64,000 nucleotides of DNA from Azophilus sp965221465. Lineage in GTDB: Bacteria > Pseudomonadota > Gammaproteobacteria > Pseudomonadales > Azotimanducaceae. This document shows, piece by piece, positions 8,520 through 17,751 of this stretch (position 1 is the first letter of the stretch; each line of letters starts with the position of its first letter). Below the pieces are notes generated by a model. The model saw only the letters and a list, made by a program, of their open reading frames with translations, searched no databases and was not told the DNA's origin. Where the stretch lies: the NCBI GenBank assembly GCA_965221465.1, contig OZ244892.1:3844001-3908000 (forward strand), read 5' to 3'. The position numbers and the translations under genes are program-made.

Positions 8520-9162
8520 AGCGTTGTGGCGCGCACAGCCGCGTCACGGCGAGAGTCGCTGCCAAGGGCATCTGATAGGGCAACAGCTAAGAATACTCAA
8601 CTCCATTGGACGAGAGTTGTGGCCGATTACGCACACCGATTTTGGCTATACGCCCTTGACGCTTGTTTTGCGTTGTGGGGTGATTGATCGCTTGGGGATT
8701 ACCGACTCACCCAAAAGCGCTCCGAGAGCAACGGAACAAGAAGATGGCCCAAGGTAGCATGCCGACCACGATGCCGAGTCCAGCCGACCGGGGAGAATTC
8801 AACTTTCCGCCGCGGACGCGACAGGTGCAGAATGGCTCTGGTTCGACGAAGAGATGATCTGGCGCCGCGTATACGACGAGACGCACAGCGTTTGCGGCGA
8901 GGCAGTTCAACGCAACATTCGGAGATGAAGGGCGCGCTAACCCCGTCGGCAGGTTGACAACCCATTCGCATTGAGCGTGTTCAAACCAGTTTTGACTTCT
9001 ACCCCCCCCCCCTCGACGGTGAAAGCAATCATCCTCAAGGCATCCCGGCGGCTCGGCAACGCCGTCACCAAGCTTAGCAACCGGGGGTTTTTGCTTCGGC
9101 AGAAATGATGAGCTTCACTTCAGCACTGGCACCTTGCATTGGCCAATAGTTCCAAGGCCTCC
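8520..9162. other. No recognisable gene
   Basis: About 640 bases between the vsr remnant and the SRAP remnant. Reading frames are short and none resembles a protein I know. It contains a run of eleven C residues at 9002-9012. I read it as decaying island DNA. Confidence 0.4.
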
Positions 9163-9443
9163 TTCGCCGCGCTATGGGACGCTGGGTTGACGGAGTGGAA
9201 GCGATTGAGTCGTTCACCAAAATAACCGCCGAGGCCGCAACCGGAATTCACGCACGTCCATGCGCGGCAGCCCGCTATCGTTGAGCCGAGCCGCTTCGAT
9301 GACTGGCTGGACCCTGATGCGCCCAAGCAAGCGCTGCTGTGCATTCTGCCGCCCCCGCACCCGGGCCTTACGAAGTTAGACCAGTCAGCCACTTGGTCAA
9401 TAATGTCTGCAACGACGCGCCAGAGTCGCTTGAGGCCCTCTGA
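9163..9443 (+). pseudogene. SRAP-domain (YedK/HMCES-like) protein, C-terminal remnant
   Basis: Pieces of the SOS-response-associated peptidase (SRAP) family, which crosslinks to abasic sites in single-stranded DNA, are spread over three frame changes. FAALWDA (from 9163) leads into WVDGVEAIESFTKITAEA, then ARQPAIVEPSRFDDWLDP, then EVRPVSHLVNNVCNDAPESL with a stop at 9441-9443. The order matches the C-terminal half of the family (GLWE...ESFTIIT...P..L....WL...V...VN..RND). The N-terminal half with the catalytic Cys2 was not found. With several shifts this cannot be a working gene. Confidence 0.6.
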
Positions 9444-9689
9444 GCAAGAGACTACTACCCACGAATATTTCGACTATTCTTCTAGGCGCTACCGTGCCCC
9501 AATGCGCACAGCGTTTTTTGACTCCGCTTACGATATGCTCACGCTAAAACGGATCAGTTTGTAAAAACTCTACAAAACAGTCACTTATGAGGATAGGAGA
9601 TGACAAATGGCGTTTGCGGGCTAAACTTGCTAACCCGTTTGGTGGTGGGCGTTCTTGCAATCTGATCGCGGATGCGGGCTACCCTCCAC

Positions 9690-11717
9690 TCACACGGCAA
9701 TGTGTCCGGTGTCTGCGGGCGCCCAGATGCGCAGCAGCGCATCGACATCTTCCGGGGCCTCCTGGAGCAGTCGTTTCCCTTCCCGGATGACCGCTTCGAT
9801 CAGGTGTGCGTGGCGGGCCAGGTCTGCGATACGGAACTGGGTATCGCCGGTCTGCCGGGTACCCATGATCTCCCCCGGGCCGCGCATCTTCAGGTCCTGT
9901 TCCGCGATATGGAAGCCGTCCTGACTCCCCCGGACCACTTTCAGCCGTGCCCGGCCGGTGTCGCTCAGCTCCTCGGCGTAGAGCAGGATGCAATGGCTCT
10001 TTTCGCTGCCGCGACCGATCCGGCCCCGCAGTTGGTGGAGTTGCGCCAGACCCAGCCGCTCCGGGTTCTCGATCACCATCAGAGTCGCATTCGGTACGTC
10101 GAGCCCGACTTCGATGACGGTGGTGGCAACCAGCAGCCGATAGTCGCCACTGTGGAAGCGGGCCATGACGTTCGCCTTCTCGTCGCTCTTCATGCGTCCG
10201 TGGATCAGCCCGACACCGATGCCGGGCAAGCGCGCCCTCAACGTCTCCCAGGTTGCTTCCGCCGAGGTGGCCTGCAGTTGCTCCGAGTCCTCGATGAGCG
10301 TGCACACCCAGTACGCCTGCCGTCCATCGGCCAGCACCCGGGCGATGCGGTCGAGCACTTCGTCGCGGCGGGTAGCGCTGATCAGGGCGGTTTCGATGGG
10401 CTGGCGCCCCGCGGGCAGTTCGTCGATCGTGGAGACGTCCATGTCGGCATAAAGTGCCATGGTCAGCGTCCGCGGGATCGGCGTCGCCGTCATCACCAGT
10501 TGATGCGGGGTATGGCCCTTGGCGCGCAACGCCATGCGCTGATGTACGCCGAAACGGTGTTGTTCGTCGACGATGGTCAGCGCCAGGTTGCCGAACGTGA
10601 CATCGTGTTGAAAGAGCGCATGGGTGCCGACGGCCACCAGTGCCTCGCCGTCGGCGAGCGCCTGCAGCCTGGCCTGGCGTTCGGCCTTCTTCAGCCCGCT
10701 GGTCAGCAACACGACCTGGATGCCGAGCGGGGTGAGCCACTCGGAGAAGTTCAGATAGTGCTGCTCGGCCAGTATCTCGGTGGGCGCCATCAGAGCGGTC
10801 TGCGCCCGGTGTTCGGCGGCGCGGATGGCGGCAAAGGCAGCGACCACCGTCTTGCCGCTGCCCACATCGCCCTGCACCAGCCGCAGCATGGGCGTGCCGA
10901 GCGTCAGATTGTTCAGCACGTCCGTGACCACCCGTCGCTGGGCGCCGGTCAGCTCGAAGCCGAGGTTCTTCAACAGCGTTCGGCCGAGTTGCCGGGCACG
11001 CGGCAGCGGCATGGCGACCTGTTCCGCCCGGCGGCTCTGCCGGTAGCGCATGACCAGGTAGTAGGCGGTCAGTTCGTCCCGGGCGATGCGTTCCTGGGCG
11101 GCTTCGATGTCCTGGTCCGTGGCGCCGGCGGGAGGCCGGTGCAGATACAGCAGGGTCGCGAAGGGCAGGGCATCCTGCTGCGGCCAGTCCATGTCCAGCA
11201 ACTGCCCGGTCAGTGCGCGCAGGCGCCCCTGATTCAATCCCCGGGTCGTTGGATACACCGGCGTCAACGCGCCTTCCAGCGGGGGCGGAACATCGACAAA
11301 CACCCGGTACTCCGGGTGCGCCATTTCCCTGCCCCCGGGCCCGAACCGCACTTCGCCAAAACAACGCACATGGTGTCCCACCTTCAGACTCGCGAACTGG
11401 CGCCTGGCGAAATGGAAGAACCGAAGTGTCAGGTAGCCGGTGTCGTCCTGCATGATGACGGTCCAGCTCCGCCGCCGCCCTTGATGAATCCGGCTCTCGA
11501 CCACCTGGCCCTGTACCAGGCAGTGGCGGCCCGGTTGCAGCCGGTTGAGGGGAACGGCCCGTGTGCGGTCCTGGTAGCGATAAGGCAGGTGCAGAAGCAG
11601 ATCGATCAGCCGGTATACGCCTAGCCGGGCCAGTGTCTCGGCGAGACGAGGCCCGACGCCCTTCAGGTCCGTGATGGGAGAATCGCCGTCCGGCCTGCTG
11701 TCCCTCGTTGCGATCAA
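9690..11717 (-). CDS. recG: ATP-dependent DNA helicase RecG
   Basis: RecG drives regression of stalled replication forks and branch migration of Holliday junctions. The 675-residue product has the N-terminal wedge/OB region (ITDLKGVGPRLAETL, then the OB fold at about 60-150), Walker A GDVGSGKT (283-290), the DEQH box (384-387), and the C-terminal helicase lobe with GRIGRGSEKSHC and the TRQTGD element. Length matches the family (about 690). It ends the minus-strand run spoT-ridA-recG, a conserved gammaproteobacterial order. A copy of the second repeat family lies between ridA and recG and may have displaced the original upstream region of recG. Confidence 0.97.
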   Translation of the reverse strand: MIATRDSRPDGDSPITDLKGVGPRLAETLARLGVYRLIDLLLHLPYRYQDRTRAVPLNRLQPGRHCLVQGQVVESRIHQGRRRSWTVIMQDDTGYLTLRFFHFARRQFASLKVGHHVRCFGEVRFGPGGREMAHPEYRVFVDVPPPLEGALTPVYPTTRGLNQGRLRALTGQLLDMDWPQQDALPFATLLYLHRPPAGATDQDIEAAQERIARDELTAYYLVMRYRQSRRAEQVAMPLPRARQLGRTLLKNLGFELTGAQRRVVTDVLNNLTLGTPMLRLVQGDVGSGKTVVAAFAAIRAAEHRAQTALMAPTEILAEQHYLNFSEWLTPLGIQVVLLTSGLKKAERQARLQALADGEALVAVGTHALFQHDVTFGNLALTIVDEQHRFGVHQRMALRAKGHTPHQLVMTATPIPRTLTMALYADMDVSTIDELPAGRQPIETALISATRRDEVLDRIARVLADGRQAYWVCTLIEDSEQLQATSAEATWETLRARLPGIGVGLIHGRMKSDEKANVMARFHSGDYRLLVATTVIEVGLDVPNATLMVIENPERLGLAQLHQLRGRIGRGSEKSHCILLYAEELSDTGRARLKVVRGSQDGFHIAEQDLKMRGPGEIMGTRQTGDTQFRIADLARHAHLIEAVIREGKRLLQEAPEDVDALLRIWAPADTGHIAV

Positions 11718-11764
11718 GACAGCCCGAAGGTCTTGCAGAGATTGCGCCGACGGCCGGCGGCCTG

Positions 11765-11874
11765 GTGGAATAGTGTGTGCTTGACAGCACGTTGAGCGTG
11801 CGGCGGGAGCACGGCCGGCGATTTCGCTGCCATTGACGGCCGCAATAGTTCATTCATGAACAGGTGCGGCCAAT
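11765..11874 (-). repeat. Repeat family 2 (MITE-like), copy E1
   Basis: On the minus strand this segment reads GCACCTGTTCATGAATGAAC, then GCGGCCGTCAATGGCAGCG, then a stretch with CTCCCGCCGCACGCTCAACG. These match the copies at 54192 and 58448 in order and spacing. Only the left terminal repeat is present; the right part merges into the recG leader. Its left end overlaps the last codons of ridA. Confidence 0.65.
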
Positions 11875-12245
11875 ACCAGGATGCCGTCGACTTCCACCGT
11901 TGCTCCCCGGGGCAGGCTGGCGACACCGACGGCGGCACGGGCCGGAAACGGCTCGTCGAAAAACTCCGCCATCACCGCGTTCACCGCCGGAAAGTCGTTC
12001 ATGTCGGTGAGATAGACGGTCAGCTTCACCGCCTGCGACGGCGTACCGCCAGCTGCGGCAATGACGGCGCAGAGGTTGCGGAACACCTGCCGGGCTTCGC
12101 TCTCGAAATCCGGCGCGACCAATTCCATCGTCGCCGGATCCAGGCCGATCTGCCCCGACAGGTAAACGGTGGCGCCGGAACGAACGGCCTGGGAATAGGC
12201 TCCGATGGCCGCCGGTGCATCGGCCGTGGCAATGGTGTCGCTCAT
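11850..12245 (-). CDS. ridA: RidA/YjgF family enamine/imine deaminase
   Basis: RidA hydrolyses reactive enamines and imines released by PLP enzymes such as threonine dehydratase. The 131-residue product has the family hallmarks IGAYSQAV, YLSGQIGLDP, a QVFRNLCAVIAAAG helix, KLTVYLTDMNDF, and FPARAAVGVASLPRGATVEVD with the conserved Arg and Glu of the active site. Family members usually stop a few residues after VEVDGILV; here the tail LAAPVHE and the stop come from the terminal repeat of the family 2 element. The ATG at 12245 overlaps the spoT stop by 4 bases (ATGA), so it is coupled to spoT. Confidence 0.95.
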   Translation of the reverse strand: MSDTIATADAPAAIGAYSQAVRSGATVYLSGQIGLDPATMELVAPDFESEARQVFRNLCAVIAAAGGTPSQAVKLTVYLTDMNDFPAVNAVMAEFFDEPFPARAAVGVASLPRGATVEVDGILVLAAPVHE

Positions 12246-14446
12246 TGGTGCGTTCGCCTCATGGTAATGACGTTGGGGATGGCGCGCAGCCGCCGCATCA
12301 CCCGGGCCAGGTGAAGGCGGTCGGAGACCGTGACCACCACGACCACCGAACTGACCCGGGCATCCCGCTCTTCCACGTTGATTCGATCCATCCCCGCATT
12401 GACGGCGGCGATGGTGGCGGCCAGTTCGGCGATGACCCCCTTCTTGCGGTTGACCTCGATGCGCAGGGCGGTGGTGAACTCCTGGTCGGTGGTGGCGGCC
12501 CATCGGGCCGGAATGGTCTGCTCGGGGCTGCGCCGGCCGATCTCGCGCATGTTCTTGCAGGTTTCCATGTGTACCACCAAACCCTTGCCCTGGGTCATGT
12601 GACCGACGATGGCATCCCCGGGAACCGGGCCGCAGCAGCGGCCGTAGGTGACCACGAGCCCTTCGCCATCGTGAACGGCCATTGGCCCTTCGTGCTCGAC
12701 CGGAACGGCTTCGTAATCCGAGTCGTCCGCGGCGAGCAGCCGTTGCGCCACGGCATAGGCCGCCACGTCCCCGTGGCCGATGGCTTCCAGCACCTCGTCG
12801 AGCTTGCGCACGCCGAATTCCTTGAAAACCCTTCGCAGACGGCGGAAGTCCAACTCCTTGATGCTGGTGCCGGCATTGGTCAGGGAGCGGTTCAGTAGCC
12901 GACGCCCCAGCATGATCGATTCGGCGCGCTCCTGATTCTTGAGCGACTGGCGAATGGCGGCCCGGGCCTTGCCGGATACCGTGAAGCTCAACCAGTCCGG
13001 GCTCGGTTTCGCGCCCTTTGCCGTGACGATTTCGACGCTCTGACCGCTCTCGAGTTGCTGCGACAGGGGCGCCAGCGCTCGGTCGATGTGGCAGGCGATG
13101 CACTCGTTGCCGATGTCGGTGTGTACCGCGTAGGCGAAATCCACTGCACAGGCGCCGCGTGGCAGTTCCATGATGTCGCCCTTGGGGGTGAACACGTACA
13201 CATCGTCGGGGAACAGGTCGATCTTTAGGCTGTCGATGAATTCGAGGGGGTTGCCGGCCCGTTGCTGCAGTTCCATCAGGTCGCGCACCCAGCGCCGGGC
13301 GCGCTGCCCGCCCCGGGTCTTTTCCTCGCGCGCCTTGTAAAGCCAGTGCCCGGCGATGCCGTGGTCGGCGACTTCCGCCATGTGGGTGGTGCGAATCTGC
13401 ACTTCGATCGGCACGCCGTGCATGCCGAACAAGGTCGTGTGCAGCGATTGATAGCCATTGATCTTGGGGATTGCGATGTAGTCCTTGAATCGCCCGACTA
13501 CCGGCTTGTAGAGGTTGTGCACGATACCGAGGGAACGATAGCAGGCGTCTTCGTCGTTGACGATGATGCGAAACCCGAACAGGTCCATGATGTCTTCGAA
13601 GGACTTTTGCCGGGTCTTCATCTTGCTGTAGATGGAATAGATGTGTTTCTGGCGGCTGGTGACCGTTGCCTCGATGCCTTCCGCTTCCAGTGACGTCTGG
13701 ATGGACTGATGCAGTTTCGACAGCAGCGCCTTGCGATTTCCCCGGGCCTTCTCCACCCGTCGCCGGATGCTCTCGGCGCGCAACGGATGCAGCGCGGCGA
13801 AGCCGAGGTCTTCGAACTCCACCATGACGTTGTGCATGCCGAGGCGGTTGGCGATGGGTGCGTAGTAGTCGAGGGTTTCCCGCGCGATTCGCCTGCGCTT
13901 CTCCGGGGACATGACCCCGATGGTGCGCATGTTGTGCAGACGGTCGGCTATCTTGACCATGATGACCCGGATGTCCTTGGCCATGGCCAGCGCCATTTTC
14001 TGGAAATTCTCTGCCTGGGCTTCCGCCCGGCTTTCGAACATGACGGCGAGCTTCGAGACACCGTCGACCAGTTCCGCAACGGGCTCGCCGAAGCGGTTGC
14101 CCAGGGTCGACTTGGCCACGGCCGTATCTTCGATCACATCGTGCAGCAGCGCCGCCATGATGGTCTCGTGGTCCATGCGCATTTCCGCAAGGATCATGGC
14201 GACCGCCAGCGGGTGGGAGATGTATGGATGCCCGGTGCGCCGGTACTGGCCCGCATGGGCGTTGTCGGCGTAGACGTAGGCGCGGCTGACCTGGGCGACC
14301 TGTTTTGCGGGCAGGTACGCCGAGAGCACCTTGGTGAGGGAATCTATCGTGCAGGGTGCAGCGACATCGTCGCGCCTTGCGGTTTCCGCGAGTCGCGAGA
14401 CGAAGTAGGACTCAGAACTCGTCGTCTCCGATATGGTCATCGCCAA
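12242..14446 (-). CDS. spoT: Bifunctional (p)ppGpp synthetase/hydrolase SpoT
   Basis: SpoT makes and degrades the alarmone (p)ppGpp. In the 734 residues the hydrolase HD domain is at about 60-200 (AALLHDVIEDT, HD at 102-103), the synthetase domain at about 250-370 (FKDYIAIPKINGYQSLHT), the TGS domain at about 400-465 (VYVFTPKGDIMELPRG) and a C-terminal ACT domain (about 660-734). HD-domain residues look intact, so hydrolysis is expected. The start overlaps rpoZ by 35 bases; an alternative ATG two codons later also exists. The order rpoZ-spoT-ridA-recG is conserved in gammaproteobacteria. Confidence 0.97.
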   Translation of the reverse strand: MAMTISETTSSESYFVSRLAETARRDDVAAPCTIDSLTKVLSAYLPAKQVAQVSRAYVYADNAHAGQYRRTGHPYISHPLAVAMILAEMRMDHETIMAALLHDVIEDTAVAKSTLGNRFGEPVAELVDGVSKLAVMFESRAEAQAENFQKMALAMAKDIRVIMVKIADRLHNMRTIGVMSPEKRRRIARETLDYYAPIANRLGMHNVMVEFEDLGFAALHPLRAESIRRRVEKARGNRKALLSKLHQSIQTSLEAEGIEATVTSRQKHIYSIYSKMKTRQKSFEDIMDLFGFRIIVNDEDACYRSLGIVHNLYKPVVGRFKDYIAIPKINGYQSLHTTLFGMHGVPIEVQIRTTHMAEVADHGIAGHWLYKAREEKTRGGQRARRWVRDLMELQQRAGNPLEFIDSLKIDLFPDDVYVFTPKGDIMELPRGACAVDFAYAVHTDIGNECIACHIDRALAPLSQQLESGQSVEIVTAKGAKPSPDWLSFTVSGKARAAIRQSLKNQERAESIMLGRRLLNRSLTNAGTSIKELDFRRLRRVFKEFGVRKLDEVLEAIGHGDVAAYAVAQRLLAADDSDYEAVPVEHEGPMAVHDGEGLVVTYGRCCGPVPGDAIVGHMTQGKGLVVHMETCKNMREIGRRSPEQTIPARWAATTDQEFTTALRIEVNRKKGVIAELAATIAAVNAGMDRINVEERDARVSSVVVVVTVSDRLHLARVMRRLRAIPNVITMRRTHQ

Positions 14447-14690
14447 CGCCGAATGTCACCTGCAGTTCGTCATCCTGAGAGGCGGCTTCCTGCTCGTCAA
14501 GAATCTCGTGGCTCACGAGCCCTTCGGCGATCTCGCGCAGGGCGATGACGGTAGGTTTGTCGTTTTCGACGGGCACCATGGGCTCGGCTCCGAAATCACG
14601 CATCTGGCGCGCGCGCCGGGTGGCCAGCATGACCAGTTCGAAGCGATTGTCGACGTTTTCGAGGCAGTCTTCTACGGTGACTCGTGCCAT
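14412..14690 (-). CDS. rpoZ: RNA polymerase omega subunit
   Basis: The 92-residue omega subunit helps assemble the beta' subunit and forms part of the ppGpp site. The N-terminus MARVTVEDCLENVDNRFELV and the following RRARQM and KPTVIALREIAEGLV are diagnostic. The acidic tail (DDHIGDDEF) is variable in the family. It lies 50 bases after gmk and overlaps the spoT start. Confidence 0.97.
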   Translation of the reverse strand: MARVTVEDCLENVDNRFELVMLATRRARQMRDFGAEPMVPVENDKPTVIALREIAEGLVSHEILDEQEAASQDDELQVTFGVGDDHIGDDEF

Positions 14691-14740
14691 GGAATACCCT
14701 GCAAATCAAGCAAACGAGCAAGTGTAGATGGGCCGACGGA

Positions 14741-15385
14741 TCATGACAAGAGTTCATCGATCAGGTTCCGCCGGCGATTGCACTGCACGGTGCGTTTCAG
14801 TCGTTCGGCCCGGATGATGGCAGCCATGTCTTCGAGGGTGGTGTCGAACTCGTCGTTGACCACCAGATAGTCGTAGTCCTGGTAGTGGGACATTTCCGCG
14901 CGGGCTTCCCGCAACCTGCGTTCGATGCTGTCCATGGCGTCTTCGCCGCGCGCGACCAGGCGCTGGCGGAGGGCCTCCCGGGAGGGCGGCGCAACGAAGA
15001 TGCCGATCGTCTCCGGTGCCGTGGCGCGCACCTGTGCGGCGCCCTGCCAGTCGATTTCCAGGATCACGTCACGTCCGGTTGCACGTTCGCGCCGGACGTT
15101 TTCGAGGGACGTGCCGTAGTGATGCCCGAAGACCTCGGCATGTTCGAGAAAGCCCCCTTGCCCGGCCATTTCCAGGAACAGGTCGCGACCGATGAAGTGG
15201 TAGTTGACACCCTCCCGCTCGGTTGGACGGCGCGGCCGTGTGGTGTGCGAGACGGATACGCTCAGGCACGGGTCTCGTTGCACCAGCGCCCGCACGAGAC
15301 TGGTCTTGCCGGCGCCCGAAGGGGCGGAGATGGCCAGCAGAAGGCCCTCGGCCGCCGGGGGCTGACTTTCGGCCGGCACGCTCAT
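14741..15385 (-). CDS. gmk: Guanylate kinase
   Basis: Phosphorylates GMP to GDP. The 214-residue protein has the P-loop APSGAGKT (21-28), the GMP-binding block SVSHTTRPRRPTEREGVNYHF, and the lid region ARAEMSHYQDYDYLVVND. The N-terminus is a few residues longer than in E. coli. The start overlaps the yicC stop (ATGA), so yicC-gmk-rpoZ-spoT-ridA-recG looks like one transcription unit. Confidence 0.97.
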   Translation of the reverse strand: MSVPAESQPPAAEGLLLAISAPSGAGKTSLVRALVQRDPCLSVSVSHTTRPRRPTEREGVNYHFIGRDLFLEMAGQGGFLEHAEVFGHHYGTSLENVRRERATGRDVILEIDWQGAAQVRATAPETIGIFVAPPSREALRQRLVARGEDAMDSIERRLREARAEMSHYQDYDYLVVNDEFDTTLEDMAAIIRAERLKRTVQCNRRRNLIDELLS

Positions 15386-16248
15386 TCGACGTTCTGTACC
15401 TGCTCGCGAATCTGCTCGATGATCACCTTCAGGTCGACGGCCCGGGAGGACATCTCCGGCAGCAGGGACTTGGCGGCCAGGGTGTTGGCCTCGCGCATCA
15501 GTTCCTGGCAGAGAAAATCGAGCCGGCGGCCATGGGGGCCGGAACGGTTCCGTTGTGCTTTCGCCTCGTCCACGTGAATTGCGAGCCGGTCGAGTTCTTC
15601 GGCCACGTCGGCCTTTTGGGCGAGCAGTGCAACTTCCTGTTCCAGGCGCCCGGGGTCGACATCGACCGCCAGCTCGCCAAGCCTCGCGTTCAGCCGGCTC
15701 TTCAAGTCTCCGGCAATGCCGGTGGCCAGCTTCTCGAGCTCGAGAACGATCTCGCCGACGGTGTCGAGCCGCGTGCCGATGGCATCCTGCAATTCGCGCC
15801 CTTCCCGGCTGCGCTCCTCGACAAGGCCGTCGAGGGCCTGCTCGAACAACGCCTGAACGGCGGGACCGCACTGCTCCGGGTCAATGGCTGCCGGCTCCCC
15901 GAGCATGCCGGGCCAGCGCAAGAGGTCCATGGGGTTCGGCGCGTGAATCTCGGGTGCGTCGCGGCGCACCTGTTCCAGCACCGCGAGCAGCTTGAGCATC
16001 AGCGGGCGGTTCAGTTCGGTGACGCCGGCCTCGGCCTTGCTGTCGGTGCGCAACGAACAGTCGAGCTTGCCCCGATGGAGGCGGCGGCGCGCCCGGTCGC
16101 GCAATGGGCTCTCCAGCGAACGGAGTTGCTCGGGCATGCGGAACTGTGTCTCCTGGTACCGGTGATTCACCGATCTGAGTTCCCAGACCAGTTGCAGTTC
16201 CGGCGTTTCCATCTGGCACCGGGAAAATGCGGTCATGCTGTGCAACAT
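15382..16248 (-). CDS. yicC: YicC-family endoribonuclease
   Basis: A 288-residue member of the YicC/YloC family, known to include RNases that degrade small RNAs. It starts with the conserved MLHSMTAFSR and contains ELRSVNHRYQE, HRGKLDCSLR and, at the end, GRRLDFLCQELMREANTLAAKS, the signature of its DUF1732 C-terminal domain. The first ATG of the conserved N-terminus (16248) was chosen. It is divergent from rph, with 93 bases between, and heads the gmk operon. Confidence 0.95.
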   Translation of the reverse strand: MLHSMTAFSRCQMETPELQLVWELRSVNHRYQETQFRMPEQLRSLESPLRDRARRRLHRGKLDCSLRTDSKAEAGVTELNRPLMLKLLAVLEQVRRDAPEIHAPNPMDLLRWPGMLGEPAAIDPEQCGPAVQALFEQALDGLVEERSREGRELQDAIGTRLDTVGEIVLELEKLATGIAGDLKSRLNARLGELAVDVDPGRLEQEVALLAQKADVAEELDRLAIHVDEAKAQRNRSGPHGRRLDFLCQELMREANTLAAKSLLPEMSSRAVDLKVIIEQIREQVQNVE

Positions 16249-16341
16249 GGGCGGAAGTTTAACCCGGATGGTCGTTGGAAGGACGGCAAGCGGCGGCGCC
16301 ACCGTATAATGCCGGTGGCGTTTCGGAGAAATGGATGGGCA

Positions 16342-17046
16342 ATGCGACCTAGCGGCCGTCTGGCGGAGGAGATGCGTGCAGTGCGTATCACCCGGGGTTA
16401 CATCAAGCACGCCGATGGTTCCGTCCTGGTGGAATTCGGCGATACCAAGGTGATCTGCACGGCCAATTCGGAAGGCACGGTGCCCCGATTCATGCGCGGA
16501 AAGGGCCGGGGCTGGGTGACCGCGGAGTACGGCATGCTGCCCGGGGCGACGCATTCCCGAGGCGACCGGGAAGCGGCACGCGGCAGGCAGGGAGGGCGCA
16601 CGATGGAGATCCAGCGATTGATCGGCCGCTCGCTGCGCGCCACGGTGGATACCCTGCGACTCGGGGAGAAGACGATTCGGGTCGATTGCGACGTCATTCA
16701 GGCGGACGGGGGGACGCGCACCGCCGCGATTACAGGCGCAGCCGTGGCGCTCCGCGACGCGCTGGTCGGAATGGGTCGCGGGGCCGCGTTCCGGCAATTC
16801 GTGGCGTCGGTCTCCGTCGGCATCTGGCGTGGCGAGCCGGTGCTCGACCTCGACTATGCCGAGGACTCCACCGCAGAAACCGACATGAACGTGGTGCGGC
16901 TCGCCTCCGGCGGTATTGTCGAAATTCAGGGTACCGGCGAAGGCGCACCCTTCAGCGACGGCGATCTGGCACGGCTCCTGGAATTGTCCCGAAAAGGCAC
17001 GTCCGAGTTGCTGGCGATTCAGAAAGGCGCGCAGCCGGATGGCTGA
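16342..17046 (+). CDS. rph: Ribonuclease PH
   Basis: A phosphorolytic 3'-5' exoribonuclease that trims tRNA 3' ends. The 234-residue product holds the family blocks MRPSGR, FGDTKVICTAN, GRGWVTAEYGMLPGATHSR, IGRSLRA, LDLDYAEDSTAETDMNVV and EIQGTGEGAPFS; the phosphate-binding Arg and the catalytic Asp are in place. ATG 16342 gives the normal N-terminus. It overlaps pyrE by 8 bases. Confidence 0.97.
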   Translation: MRPSGRLAEEMRAVRITRGYIKHADGSVLVEFGDTKVICTANSEGTVPRFMRGKGRGWVTAEYGMLPGATHSRGDREAARGRQGGRTMEIQRLIGRSLRATVDTLRLGEKTIRVDCDVIQADGGTRTAAITGAAVALRDALVGMGRGAAFRQFVASVSVGIWRGEPVLDLDYAEDSTAETDMNVVRLASGGIVEIQGTGEGAPFSDGDLARLLELSRKGTSELLAIQKGAQPDG

Positions 17047-17707
17047 CTACGCCGACAAGCGGGCGTTCATCGAATTGATGTTCAATCAGGGTGTGCTCCG
17101 GTTCGGCGAGTTCACGCTCAAGTCCGGCCGCAGGAGCCCCTACTTCTTCAATCTCGGCGCCATCGGCGACTGCACTGCCCTGGCCGCCCTCGGTGAGTTC
17201 TACGCGGAGGCCCTGGTCGCAAGCGGCCTCGATTGCGACGTGCTGTTCGGACCGGCCTACAAGGGCATACCCATTGCGGTCGCCGCGGGCATCGCGCTGG
17301 CGCGGCGCGGCATCGAGGTCGGGGTGGCATTCGACCGGAAGGAAACCAAGGATCACGGCGAAGGGGGCATGCTGGTCGGCGCAGGCCTCGCCGGCCGCCG
17401 GGTCGTGTTGGTGGACGACGTGATAACGGACGGAGCCACCAAGGAGGAAGGCGCGAAGTTGATCGCCGCACACGGCGGAGACCTGAGCGGTCTTCTGATC
17501 GCGCTCGACCGCCAGGAAAAGCTCGATGGGAACGAGACGGCGTTCGCAGCGCTGCGTTCGCGGCTGGGAGTGCCGGTGCGGAGCATTGCGACCCTCGAGG
17601 ATGTCATCGCCTGGCTGGACCAGGCCGCGAGCCCGAACCGGCGCCCCGATGGCCTGGCCGCGTCGATCAAGGCTTATCGCGACCGATACTGCATTCTGAA
17701 CGACTGA
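17039..17707 (+). CDS. pyrE: Orotate phosphoribosyltransferase
   Basis: Converts orotate and PRPP to OMP in pyrimidine synthesis. The 222-residue product has LKSGRRSPYFFNLG, DVLFGPAYKGIPIA, FDRKETKDHGEGG (flexible loop) and the PRPP-binding motif VVLVDDVITDGAT. It is translated from an ATG inside the end of rph. A strong inverted repeat 45 bases after the stop may end transcription. Confidence 0.97.
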   Translation: MADYADKRAFIELMFNQGVLRFGEFTLKSGRRSPYFFNLGAIGDCTALAALGEFYAEALVASGLDCDVLFGPAYKGIPIAVAAGIALARRGIEVGVAFDRKETKDHGEGGMLVGAGLAGRRVVLVDDVITDGATKEEGAKLIAAHGGDLSGLLIALDRQEKLDGNETAFAALRSRLGVPVRSIATLEDVIAWLDQAASPNRRPDGLAASIKAYRDRYCILND

Positions 17708-17751
17708 CTGCGGCACGACGACGCGCAAGGAACATCAGCAATACGCTGGGA

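Noticed and set aside
9002..9012. Run of eleven C residues
   Set aside because: It lies in non-coding decayed DNA; it could be a phase-variation tract, but no gene starts or continues across it.
9672..11624. 650-codon frame on the plus strand opposite recG
   Set aside because: It is the antisense shadow of recG in GC-rich DNA; its product is rich in Gln, His, Arg and Gly with no domain.
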